Assembly (NCBI GenBank): GCA_900320185.1
Contig: ONRD01000018.1
Span: forward strand, 17,978-81,977
From: an uncultured Bacteroidales bacterium
Lineage (GTDB): Bacteria > Bacteroidota > Bacteroidia > Bacteroidales > UBA932
Length of the DNA: 64,000 nt
Reading direction: 5' to 3'
Under the pieces are notes generated by a model, which was not told where the DNA came from, made no database searches, and was given only the letters and a program-made list of their open reading frames with translations. The translations under genes and the position numbers were made by a program. Below, piece after piece: positions 18,582 through 26,840 of this stretch. Every line of letters starts with the position of its first letter. Positions within the stretch are counted from its first letter, which is position 1.

Positions 18582-20399
18582 ATGAAGAGATTTACCTGTC
18601 TCGCCATTGCGGCCTGCCTCGCCGCCCTGGTCCCGGGCAAGGCCCAGGTCGTCAACAGCGATTCCTGGGCAGCCACGGACGCCCTCGGGCGCAAGGTCCG
18701 CTCCTATGACGAAGCGCCCGCCAGGCGGGAAGGGAAGACAGTAGCGATCTTCTACTGGACGTGGCACAACAACCGGCACAAGCCGACCCGCCAGGTTAAG
18801 AACATCACTGAAATCATCAGGAAGTATCCTGAAGCCATAAAGCAGACGGACCATCCGGCCTGGGGTACTCCCCAGACCCTCGAGTACTACTGGGAACAGC
18901 CGCTTCTCGGATATTACCAGACCACGGACAAGTGGGTGCTCCGCAAGCATGCCGAGTGGCTGGCGGATGCCGGTGTGGACGCCGTCTTCTTCGATTGTAC
19001 GAATGGCGACCGTACATGGATGGCATCCACGGAGGCCCTGATGGAGACTTGGGACCAGGCGCAGAAGGACGGCGTGAACGTCCCCAAAATCGCCTTTATC
19101 CTCAATTTCTGGCCGGTCCCGACGACGCAGGCTTCCCTGCGCCAGTTGTACAAGGACATCTATCAGCCGCACCGTTATGAGAACCTCTGGTTCTATTGGA
19201 AGGGAAAGCCCTGCATCATGGCGTATCCTGAAGCGTTGGACGATTCGCCCGGCGATCGCGAGATCGCGGAATTCTTTACCTTCCGTCCCGGGCAGCCGGA
19301 CTACGTAGACGGCCCGGATCCCAAGCGCAACGACCAGTGGGGCTGGCTGGAAATCTATCCTCAGCACGGTTATGTCGCATCCAAGGGAGCTGACGGGAAG
19401 ACTCGGTACGAGCAGGTGACGGTGGGCATCGCCCAGAACACCAACCCCGACCGGAAAGGTCACTGCGGCGCGTTCAACACCAAGGATGCATATGGCCGCA
19501 ACTGGTCCGTCCGGAACGGCTTCGACCCGCGCCCGGACGGCTATCTCTACGGCTGGAACTTCTCCGAGCAGTGGGAAAGGGCCTATGAGCTCGATCCTGA
19601 GCTGGTCTTCGTGACGGGCTGGAACGAATACGCTACGGACAAGTGGAAGCCCGGCGCCCCATGGAACGGTGATCCTTTCTCCTTCGTGGACCAGTACAAC
19701 TGGAACTGCAGCCGTGACATCGAGCCTAACGCCGGCTGGGGCGACAAGGGCGACGTCTACTACCTGCAGCTGGTGGACCGCGTGCGCAAGTTCAAGGGCA
19801 TGACCCCGCCTGAACCGGTGTCGGCTCCCAAGCCGGTCAGGCTCCGCAAGTTCTCCGACTGGGATGACGTGACGCCGTATTTCTCTGCTTACAAGGGGAA
19901 TACTTTCCATCGTGACGAAGGCGGCAACGCAGACTACTACTACAGGGACAGTTCCGGCCGCAATGACATCGTCGGCGCCAAGGTGGCCCGCGACGGCAAG
20001 TATCTCTACTTCTACGTCGAGACGGCGGAGGCTCTTTCTCCTAAGACCGACCCTCATTGGATGCAGCTCTTCATAGACGTGGACCGCGACAAGGCCACGG
20101 GCTGGAACGGCTACGACTTCGTGGTGAACCGCGTTTCCCCCAAGGGGAGCAAGGCCCGTCTCGAGAAGAACGTCCAGGGAATATGGATGTGGGAAGATGC
20201 CGCGAAAGTGAAGTTCCACGCCAAGGGGAACCGCCTTGTGATCCGCATCCCCCGTTCGGTGCTTGGCATCGGAGCAAAGGTGGACTTCGAGTTCAAGTGG
20301 AACGACAACATGCAGAAGGAAGGCGACATAATGGACTTCTATGTGAGTGGTGACACCGCTCCCGGAGGCCGTTTCAACTATGTCTACACAGCAGAATAA
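18582..20399 (+). CDS. GH71/GH99-like exported glycoside hydrolase, tandem copy 3
   Basis: Exactly 605 residues like copy 2, with signal peptide MKRFTCLAIAACLAALVPGK. The open frame extends upstream to 18399, but that stretch overlaps the end of copy 2, so I take the ATG at 18582 (MRDIM at 18570 is an alternative). Shared motifs include WAATDALGRKVRSYDEAP, FYWTWHNNR, DAGVDAVFFDCTNGDRTW and FVTGWNEYATDKW, then a CBM9-like domain almost identical to copies 2 and 4. Differences cluster in the first 300 residues and in the loop after GWNEY, which is where substrate choice could differ. Confidence 0.87.
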   Translation: MKRFTCLAIAACLAALVPGKAQVVNSDSWAATDALGRKVRSYDEAPARREGKTVAIFYWTWHNNRHKPTRQVKNITEIIRKYPEAIKQTDHPAWGTPQTLEYYWEQPLLGYYQTTDKWVLRKHAEWLADAGVDAVFFDCTNGDRTWMASTEALMETWDQAQKDGVNVPKIAFILNFWPVPTTQASLRQLYKDIYQPHRYENLWFYWKGKPCIMAYPEALDDSPGDREIAEFFTFRPGQPDYVDGPDPKRNDQWGWLEIYPQHGYVASKGADGKTRYEQVTVGIAQNTNPDRKGHCGAFNTKDAYGRNWSVRNGFDPRPDGYLYGWNFSEQWERAYELDPELVFVTGWNEYATDKWKPGAPWNGDPFSFVDQYNWNCSRDIEPNAGWGDKGDVYYLQLVDRVRKFKGMTPPEPVSAPKPVRLRKFSDWDDVTPYFSAYKGNTFHRDEGGNADYYYRDSSGRNDIVGAKVARDGKYLYFYVETAEALSPKTDPHWMQLFIDVDRDKATGWNGYDFVVNRVSPKGSKARLEKNVQGIWMWEDAAKVKFHAKGNRLVIRIPRSVLGIGAKVDFEFKWNDNMQKEGDIMDFYVSGDTAPGGRFNYVYTAE

Positions 20400-20417
20400 C
20401 CAATACGACTCAATATC

Positions 20418-22397
20418 ATGAAGAAATTTTCCTGTCTTGTAATTGCGGCCTGCCTTGCCTCCCTGGTCCCTGGCAAAGCCCAGACGGCCAATCCTGATTC
20501 CTGGGCCGCCACGGACGCCCTCGGGCGTAAGGTCCGCTCCTACGACGAGGCGCCCGCAAAGCGCGACGGCAAGTTCGTGGGTATCTTCTACTGGACCTGG
20601 CACAACGCCAACCACAACGATGCCTTCCCGGTGTACAACATCTCCGAGATCCTTCGCGAGCATCCGGAAGCCATAAAGGACTACAACCACCCTGCGTGGG
20701 GCCCGTCCGGACCTCATTACTACTACTGGGAGAAGCCTCTTTTCGGATATTACCAGACCACCGACAAATGGGTGCTCCGCAAGCACGCGGAGATGCTGGC
20801 CGCCGCAGGCGTGGATGCGGTCTTCTTCGACTGCACCAACGGCAGCAACACCTTCAAGGCTTCCTACGAGGCCCTGATGGAGACTTGGGACCAGGCGCAG
20901 AAGGACGGCGTGAACGTGCCCAAGGTGTCCTTCATACTCAACCTGTGGCCGATGCCGACCACCAACGATGCCCTGCGCCAGCTTTACCGCGACGTCTACA
21001 AGCCGGGCAGGTACAGCAACCTCTGGTTCATGTGGAGGGGCAAACCCTGCCTAATGGCTTATCCTGACCTGCTTACGGACTCGCAGGAAGACAAGGAGAT
21101 AGCCGAGTTCTTCACCTTCCGCCCCGGCCAGCCTGACTACGTCGACGGCCCGAGTCCCAAGCGCAACGACCAGTGGGGATGGCTGGAGAACTATCCCCAG
21201 CACGGCTATGTCGCCTCCAAGGGGGCTGACGGAAAGACCCGTTACGAGCAGGTCACCGTCGGCGTTGCGCAGAACACCAATCCCGACCGGAAAGGTCATT
21301 GCGGAGCTTTCAACACCAAGGACGCCTACGGCCGCAACTGGTCGATCCGCAACGGCTTCGACCCGCGTCCCGACGGCTACCTCTACGGATGGAACATATC
21401 CGAACAGTGGGACAGGGCCTACGAGCTTGACCCTGAACTGGTTTTCGTGACTGGCTGGAATGAGTACATAGCCGGTAAATGGCTGCCCAAGGACAGCTGG
21501 AACGGAGACCCTTTCTCCTTCGTGGACCAGTACAACTGGGTCTGCAGCCGGGACATCGAGCCCAACGCCGGCTGGGGCGACAAGGGAGACGTGTACTACC
21601 TGCAGCTGGTCGACCGAGTGCGCAAGTTCAAGGGCATGACTCCCGCGGAACCCGTCTCGGAGCCCAAGTCCATCCGCCTGGGCAAGTTCGCGGACTGGGA
21701 CGACGTCGCTCCTTATTTCGCCTCCTACCGCGGCAACACGTTCAGGCGTGACAACGTGGGTGCCGGAAACACTTATTATAGGGACAGCACCGGCCGCAAC
21801 GACATCGTCGGTGCCAAGGTTGCCCGCGACTCGAAGTATATCTACTTCTACGTCGAGACTGCCGAGGCCCTTTCGCCGAAGGACGACCCTCACTGGATGC
21901 AGCTGTTCATAGACGTGGACCGCGACAAGGCCACGGGCTGGAACGGCTACGACTTCGTGGTGAACCGCGTCTCTCCCAAGGGGAGCAAGGCCCGTCTCGA
22001 GAAGAACGTCCAGGGAATATGGATGTGGGAAGATGCCGCGAAGGTGAAGTTCCACGCCAAGGGTAACCGCCTTGTGATCCGCATCCCCCGTTCGGTGCTG
22101 GGCGTCGGGTCCAAGGTGGACTTCGAGTTCAAGTGGAACGACAACATGCAGAAGGAAGGCGACGTCATGGACTTCTATGTGAGCGGTGACACGGCTCCCT
22201 TCGGCAGGTTCCTCCGACAAGGAGGAGCCGCAAACTCCTTCGACCAAGCCTACGCCTACGCCGACCCCTACGCCTACGCCGACCCCGTCGACGACCACTT
22301 CGACCAAGGTCAAGCTGGTCCAGGGGGGCATCCATGCTGCGAGTCTTTCCGCCCAGGGCGATGCGTATTCCTACCTGGTCAAGTGTACTGCGGATGA
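20418..22397 (+). CDS. GH71/GH99-like glycoside hydrolase, tandem copy 4: 5' part of a frameshifted fusion gene
   Basis: Signal peptide MKKFSCLVIAACLASLVPGK, then the same catalytic-like and CBM9-like domains as copies 2 and 3, in frame to about 22211 (FYVSGDTAPFGRF). The paralogues end a few residues after this point. Here the frame runs on into about 60 residues of low-complexity text (Tyr-Ala-Asp repeats) that is the wrong-frame reading of a Pro-Thr linker. Removing one base at about 22209-22216 joins it cleanly to the second ORF, giving one protein of about 1293 residues ending at 24300. As written the protein is mis-terminated; whether this is biology or a sequence error is open. Confidence 0.8.
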   Translation: MKKFSCLVIAACLASLVPGKAQTANPDSWAATDALGRKVRSYDEAPAKRDGKFVGIFYWTWHNANHNDAFPVYNISEILREHPEAIKDYNHPAWGPSGPHYYYWEKPLFGYYQTTDKWVLRKHAEMLAAAGVDAVFFDCTNGSNTFKASYEALMETWDQAQKDGVNVPKVSFILNLWPMPTTNDALRQLYRDVYKPGRYSNLWFMWRGKPCLMAYPDLLTDSQEDKEIAEFFTFRPGQPDYVDGPSPKRNDQWGWLENYPQHGYVASKGADGKTRYEQVTVGVAQNTNPDRKGHCGAFNTKDAYGRNWSIRNGFDPRPDGYLYGWNISEQWDRAYELDPELVFVTGWNEYIAGKWLPKDSWNGDPFSFVDQYNWVCSRDIEPNAGWGDKGDVYYLQLVDRVRKFKGMTPAEPVSEPKSIRLGKFADWDDVAPYFASYRGNTFRRDNVGAGNTYYRDSTGRNDIVGAKVARDSKYIYFYVETAEALSPKDDPHWMQLFIDVDRDKATGWNGYDFVVNRVSPKGSKARLEKNVQGIWMWEDAAKVKFHAKGNRLVIRIPRSVLGVGSKVDFEFKWNDNMQKEGDVMDFYVSGDTAPFGRFLRQGGAANSFDQAYAYADPYAYADPVDDHFDQGQAGPGGHPCCESFRPGRCVFLPGQVYCG

Positions 22398-24300
22398 CCC
22401 CTACGTCTTTTCCGAAAAGCTCCCCAAGGACCTCAAGGAGGACCAGGTCATGCTGGAGTTCGAGTACAAGTGCTCCAGGGAAGTCAAGGAATCGTTCCAG
22501 GTCTTCTATGCCCGTAACGGAGCCCCTTCCGAGGCCAGTTCAGCCCAGTACGGCGGCTTCGTCCCCGGGACTACCGACTATCGGAAGTTCACCGCCAACA
22601 TCAACAAGTTCCGCAAGGACGGTTGGGGGACCACGCGTGACTGCCTCCGCTTCGATCCCGGGGATTATGCCGGCATCGACTTCTACATCCGCAACATCAC
22701 ATTGCGTTCGATGACGGATGAAGAGAAGAAGCAGTATGAGGCGGAGATGGAGATCGAGAACTCCAAGGCCGCTATGGCCGAGCACATCGGCGAATATCTC
22801 AAGAAGGACTATCCTTCCAAGGTTACATCCGTCGTCGTGACCCAGGACAAGGTTACCATAAAGGGAACCTGCGGCGGGTCAGGGACTTATGTCCTCGCCG
22901 ACATCACCCCCTGGCAGGATGTGACCGAGATGAAGAACTTCCCTTACACGGTGAAGACCGACGGCGGCAGCTTTTCCGTCACCGTAGACAGGACCGTCAA
23001 CGGAAGGGAAGGCATCATCTACGACAGGGTGTTCTCCAAGTGGGCGGTCGTGAAGGTGGAAGGGGAGACCCAGACATTGGACTCCCATGCCCGCTATGCT
23101 GACGAAGTCGCGCCCAAGTCCTCTCCCGAAAAGGTTCCGCTCAGGAACAAGAAGGGATTCGGCGCCGGCAACATCGACCTTTACTTCCAGGACTGTGGGA
23201 CCATGGATGTCGGCAGCATCACCAGCAACATCCTGCTCCATGGAATCATCAACGGAGAGGGAGGCGACTACGTCTACGGTGGGGTGGCATACCGCCTGGA
23301 CGCCGGCTACATAGCGGGTCTCGACGCCTTGCTCAACAAGGCTGACCGCCTGGGACTTGTGGTAGAGGCCATAATCCTTTGTTCGCGGGGCACCATCTAC
23401 GAGGACCCGGAGTGCACCGGGGGCTTCTATTCGATGCCGAACCTGACGACCGCCAAGGCCTTCAATGCCTATGCCGCCGCCCTCGAGTACATGGCCTCCC
23501 GTTACAACGGGCAGCATTATGGCTGCGGCAGGATTTCCCATTGGATCATGCACAACGAGGTGGACATGGGGTCGGAATGGACGAACATGGGCGAGCAGCC
23601 CATGAACCGCTACATGGACCGTTACGTCAAGTCCATGAGGATCTGCTACAACATCGCCCGCCAGTACGACCAGAATTCAGCAATCCTGGGCTCATATACC
23701 CACAACTGGACCGCCAGCGACGGCGGCTATGCTCCCAAGGCGATGCTCGAGATGAATGTCGACTATTCCAATGCCGAGGGTGATTTCTGGTGGGGCGTAG
23801 CTTACCATCCTTATCCTCAAGATCTTACAAGGCCCGAATTCTGGAAGAATGACACTAGGAGCACCTATTCGATGGACTCTCCCTACGTCACCTTCAAGAA
23901 CCTGGAGGTGATCGACAAGTGGATCAGGATGAAAGAGAACCTCTACAAGGGAGAGACCAAGCGGCTTCTCTTCTTCTCCGAGCAGGGTACCAATTCGCCC
24001 AGTTACAGCGAGTCCGACCTCAAGCTCCAGGCTGCCGGAGGCGCCTGGGCATGGAAGAAGGCTTCCGCCCTTGAAGGGGTGGATGCCATCCAGTGGCACA
24101 ACTGGGCTGACAACAAGAGTGAATTCGGCTTGAGGATAGGCCTGAGGTCATTTGACGACGCCGGTTTTGCAAATCTGACTCCGAAGCCCGTGTGGTATGT
24201 GTGGAAAGCCGGAGGAACCGATCAGGAAGACGCCGTCTTCGAGCCTTACAAGAGCGTCATTGGAATATCGGACTGGAGCGAGATCATGCACGAGTTCTGA
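22186..24300 (+). CDS. Putative clan-A-like glycosidase domain (DUF5722-like): 3' part of the frameshifted fusion gene
   Basis: The frame begins inside the preceding ORF at a GTG and real coding text starts near 22213 (SSDKEEPQTPS). A Pro-Thr linker (PTPTPTPTP) encoded by an 18-bp repeat at about 22250-22285 leads to a beta-sandwich-like region and then a TIM-barrel-like domain. FQDCGTMDVGSITSNILLHG, HWIMHNEVDMGSEW (Asn-Glu, candidate acid/base) and LLFFSEQGTNSPSYS (Glu, candidate nucleophile) fit clan GH-A layout. The resemblance to DUF5722 is from memory and uncertain. It has no signal peptide of its own and so needs the upstream half for export. Confidence 0.75.
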   Translation: MTRLPSAGSSDKEEPQTPSTKPTPTPTPTPTPTPSTTTSTKVKLVQGGIHAASLSAQGDAYSYLVKCTADDPYVFSEKLPKDLKEDQVMLEFEYKCSREVKESFQVFYARNGAPSEASSAQYGGFVPGTTDYRKFTANINKFRKDGWGTTRDCLRFDPGDYAGIDFYIRNITLRSMTDEEKKQYEAEMEIENSKAAMAEHIGEYLKKDYPSKVTSVVVTQDKVTIKGTCGGSGTYVLADITPWQDVTEMKNFPYTVKTDGGSFSVTVDRTVNGREGIIYDRVFSKWAVVKVEGETQTLDSHARYADEVAPKSSPEKVPLRNKKGFGAGNIDLYFQDCGTMDVGSITSNILLHGIINGEGGDYVYGGVAYRLDAGYIAGLDALLNKADRLGLVVEAIILCSRGTIYEDPECTGGFYSMPNLTTAKAFNAYAAALEYMASRYNGQHYGCGRISHWIMHNEVDMGSEWTNMGEQPMNRYMDRYVKSMRICYNIARQYDQNSAILGSYTHNWTASDGGYAPKAMLEMNVDYSNAEGDFWWGVAYHPYPQDLTRPEFWKNDTRSTYSMDSPYVTFKNLEVIDKWIRMKENLYKGETKRLLFFSEQGTNSPSYSESDLKLQAAGGAWAWKKASALEGVDAIQWHNWADNKSEFGLRIGLRSFDDAGFANLTPKPVWYVWKAGGTDQEDAVFEPYKSVIGISDWSEIMHEF

Positions 24301-24311
24301 TCCGCCGGCCC

Positions 24312-25244
24312 TCAAGGTATGAAACGGACTCCTTTCATGAAGGCATGGAGCAGGTCGATCCATTCGTTCCACTCCCGCCCATTGTAAAGGAGTCCTTCGC
24401 CGTGTACGGCATCGTGGATGAAATGCAGTTCGGCCGGGAGTCCGGCTTCCTTGAAGGACTTGTACAGCCCGAAAAGGCTTTCGGGAGGGAAGAGGTCGAA
24501 TTCCGGTCCGCAGATGAATGTCGGAACAGGATTGGAGGGGAGTCCGCTTCCCGAGATGCCATAGACAGGTGCGGCCAGGTCGGGCCGGCAATCGTCGTCA
24601 TTGATGTACATCACGTTGCAGGTGAGCATGGCTCCGGCGGAGAAACCGAGAAGGGCGATCCTGTGGGGATCGATCCCCAGCTCTTCCGCATGCGCTCGCA
24701 CGAACCTTACCGCCTGCCTGCCGTCGTCTCCCTGGAGTGTAGGCTTCAGGGGACCATCTCCTTCTTCCTTTTTCTGCCTTCCGGCGAAGCCTGACAGTCC
24801 CGCGAAGAACGGCTTGAGGTTCTCCGCTATCTCCTGCTCGTCTTTCCCGACATAGTTGGTCCTGTACTTGAGGATGATGCCGGTGATGCCATGGCGGGCG
24901 AACCATTCTGCGACGTTGACTCCCTCGCTCTGCCATGTCAGGAACATGTTCCCTCCGCCCGGAGCGATGATCACCGCTGCTCCAGTGTTGATGGAAGCTT
25001 CCGGCCTGAAGACCGTGATGGTGGGGATGCTCACGTTGTAGATGACGGGTTGCCCGGCATCGTTCCGGGTGATGATTTCAGGGTAGCGGGCATCCTCGGA
25101 ACCGGGTGCCGCGCCTTCGTAGATCCTGTAGGTTTCCCGCACTTCCCGGAGTGCCTGGAAGTACCCTGCCTTTGAGGGCTTTTCCTGCGCGCAGAGCGAT
25201 GCCGCGGCTGCAAGCAGGAGGATAAGTGTCATGGCTTTTCTCAT
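24312..25244 (-). CDS. Exported alpha/beta hydrolase, probable carbohydrate esterase
   Basis: A 310-residue protein with signal peptide (MTLILLLAAAASLCAQ). The fold is alpha/beta hydrolase with oxyanion-hole text VIIAPGGGNMFLTWQSEG, nucleophile elbow LLGFSAGAML (Gly-x-Ser-x-Gly) and a late His in FIHDAVHGEGL. Similar proteins include acetyl-xylan and other carbohydrate deacetylases. I use the ATG at 25244; the frame extends to 25286 but those residues precede the signal peptide. It is the last gene of the MFS-ROK-GmhA-like run and converges on the glycosidase cluster with an 11-bp gap, so a role in glycan deacetylation is reasonable. Confidence 0.87.
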   Translation of the reverse strand: MRKAMTLILLLAAAASLCAQEKPSKAGYFQALREVRETYRIYEGAAPGSEDARYPEIITRNDAGQPVIYNVSIPTITVFRPEASINTGAAVIIAPGGGNMFLTWQSEGVNVAEWFARHGITGIILKYRTNYVGKDEQEIAENLKPFFAGLSGFAGRQKKEEGDGPLKPTLQGDDGRQAVRFVRAHAEELGIDPHRIALLGFSAGAMLTCNVMYINDDDCRPDLAAPVYGISGSGLPSNPVPTFICGPEFDLFPPESLFGLYKSFKEAGLPAELHFIHDAVHGEGLLYNGREWNEWIDLLHAFMKGVRFIP

Positions 25245-25275
25245 CGTAGTAGATGTTGCTTGATGGGACAGTGTT

Positions 25276-25860
25276 TTATCCTTCAAGGATATGCTCGATG
25301 GCGTCTATCAGGATGTGGATGACTTTTATGTGTATTTCCTGGATCCTGTCGGAGAACCGGCTGGCAGGGGCGGCGACCGCCGCATCGGAGAGACGTATCA
25401 GCTGTTCTCCCTTCACCGAAGTCAGTACCGCGACCTTCATCCCTTTTGCCTTTGCCGCTTCGACCGCTTTCATTATGTTCCTGGAGCTGCCGCTCGTGCT
25501 GATGGCAAGCAGCACGTCTCCTTCCTTGCCGAACGCTTCAACCCATCTGCCGAAGATGTCCTCGAACGAGAAATCGTTCCCGGTGCAGGTAAGGTAGGCG
25601 GAATCGTTCACGGACATTGCCGGCCAGGGTCTCCTGTCGTTGTGGAACCTGCCGGTCAGCTCTTCCGCGAAATGGGTGGCGTCGCACAGGGAGCCCCCGT
25701 TGCCGCAGCTGATGATTTTCCCGCCATTGCGGAGTGATTCGGCCATCATCGATGCCATCTTTTCTATAGCGGGGACCGTCTTCGGGTCCGCGATGAAGGA
25801 TTCCAGTTCCTGCCTGGCTTCTTCCAGGTTCTGTACGATCAGGCTTGAGAGCATATTCAT
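25276..25860 (-). CDS. SIS-domain isomerase, GmhA-like (sedoheptulose-7-phosphate isomerase family)
   Basis: A 194-residue cytoplasmic SIS protein of GmhA length. Sugar-phosphate-binding motifs are IISCGNGGSLCDATHFAEEL and LLAISTSGSSRNIMKAV, and the C-terminal helix has HIKVIHILIDAIEHIL, which matches the GmhA active-site helix. GmhA converts sedoheptulose 7-phosphate to D-glycero-D-manno-heptose 7-phosphate for LPS heptose. Here it is 4 bp behind a ROK kinase and followed by an exported hydrolase, not with other heptose genes. A sugar-catabolic isomerase role is therefore possible. The start at 25860 (MNMLSSL) is preferred; ATG 25854 is an alternative. Confidence 0.88.
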   Translation of the reverse strand: MNMLSSLIVQNLEEARQELESFIADPKTVPAIEKMASMMAESLRNGGKIISCGNGGSLCDATHFAEELTGRFHNDRRPWPAMSVNDSAYLTCTGNDFSFEDIFGRWVEAFGKEGDVLLAISTSGSSRNIMKAVEAAKAKGMKVAVLTSVKGEQLIRLSDAAVAAPASRFSDRIQEIHIKVIHILIDAIEHILEG

Positions 25861-25864
25861 TGGT

Positions 25865-26836
25865 TTAAATGTCAGCTGCAACCGACAGGGCTGCATAGTC
25901 TCCTATGGATTCTCCGAGCGCGGCCGGCACGATGCGGCACACCTTGCTGGCGAGCGGCAGTGCTTCCTTTGCGATGATTTCCTCTGCCAGGGGCTTGAAC
26001 AAGTCCTCGTTCCTGGCGTAGATGCTTCCTATGACCACGAGTTCAGGATTGAGGATGTCGATGATGATGGAAAGGCCTTTCCCGAGGTACCTTGCGCTTA
26101 CCGAATAGACTTCCTTCGCGAGGGCGTCTCCGTTCCGAGCAGCCTCGGCGACAGTCCTGGCCGTGATTGCGCCCAGGTCGCCGTCGGGGCACCAGTCCAC
26201 CTTGCCGCCCATCTGGAGCCTCTCCTTGACCATCGATGCGGCCAGCTGGGCGATTCCGCTACCGCTGCAGAAACCTTCGAACGAGCCTGCCTTGCCGTAA
26301 CCGACTGGACCGAACGCGTCCAGGCGCACATGCCCGAGTTCACCGGCGTTGTCGTTGGTCCCGGCGTAGAGTTTGCCGTCTATGATGAGCCCTGCTCCCA
26401 GTCCGGTCCCGAAAGTCATGAAGACCATGTTCCTGGTCCCTCTCCCGGCGCCGAACTTCCATTCTGCAAGGGCACAGGCATTGGCGTCGTTGTGGACGGC
26501 TGCCTTGACCCCGAATTCATCCTCCATTATCTTGGTTATGGGGATGTTGTCCCAGCCGGGAAGGTTCGGCGGACTCATGATGACACCGGTCCTGCTGTCG
26601 AGGGGGCCTCCGCAGCTGATTCCGATCGCAGACACGTCTTCCCGGGCCAGTGAATTCCTACCGAGTACCTTGCGGACTCCGTCCTTCAGGCCTTCAATGG
26701 TCCCGCCGACGTCCGTGGTGGGGAACGACAGCTTGTCCAGTATCTTTATCCCGTCAGTACCGTAGCGTCCGAGCGTCACGGCGCATTTGGTGCCTCCGAT
26801 GTCGAGGCCGACCAGGGTCTTTGTGTCCATGTCCAT
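25865..26836 (-). CDS. ROK family sugar kinase lacking the usual zinc-binding cysteines
   Basis: The N-terminal ATP motif LVGLDIGGTKCAVTLG, the catalytic Asp in HNDANACALAEW and MTFGTGLGAGLIIDG identify a ROK kinase of about 323 residues. The family usually has a zinc knuckle after the conserved GELGH, with pattern C-x-C-G-x-x-G-C. Here that segment reads GPVGYGKAGSFEG, so all three Cys are replaced by Val, Tyr and Ser while the His is kept. Phosphorylates a hexose-type sugar; substrate unknown. The start at 26836 lies 4 bp after the MFS stop; ATG 26848 would overlap it. Neighbours (MFS importer, SIS isomerase, esterase) suggest one uptake and phosphorylation pathway. Confidence 0.88.
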   Translation of the reverse strand: MDMDTKTLVGLDIGGTKCAVTLGRYGTDGIKILDKLSFPTTDVGGTIEGLKDGVRKVLGRNSLAREDVSAIGISCGGPLDSRTGVIMSPPNLPGWDNIPITKIMEDEFGVKAAVHNDANACALAEWKFGAGRGTRNMVFMTFGTGLGAGLIIDGKLYAGTNDNAGELGHVRLDAFGPVGYGKAGSFEGFCSGSGIAQLAASMVKERLQMGGKVDWCPDGDLGAITARTVAEAARNGDALAKEVYSVSARYLGKGLSIIIDILNPELVVIGSIYARNEDLFKPLAEEIIAKEALPLASKVCRIVPAALGESIGDYAALSVAADI

Positions 26837-26840
26837 GGTT

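Larger units (their letters stand above)
16745..22211 (+). repeat. Tandem gene amplification with a period of about 1837 bp
   Basis: Gene starts at 16745, 18582 and 20418 are spaced by 1837 and 1836 bp. The encoded proteins align with almost no gaps, and long nucleotide runs are identical, most strikingly in the last third (for example 18140-18540, 19975-20390 and 21815-22190). The pattern fits recent tandem duplication with gene conversion. The run at 14793-16712 is an older, more divergent member. Confidence 0.85.

Noticed and set aside
18537-20786. Minus-strand ORF of 749 codons across the tandem glycosidase genes
   Set aside because: The long frame arises from GC-rich codon bias opposite real genes; similar shadow frames occur at 17300-18694 and 21051-22331 in the same register of the repeated unit.
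22200-22397. Tyr-Ala-Asp repeat tail as a genuine C-terminal domain of glycosidase copy 4
   Set aside because: The same DNA read one base on gives a Pro-Thr linker leading straight into a long coding region, which is far more typical of exported glycosidases.
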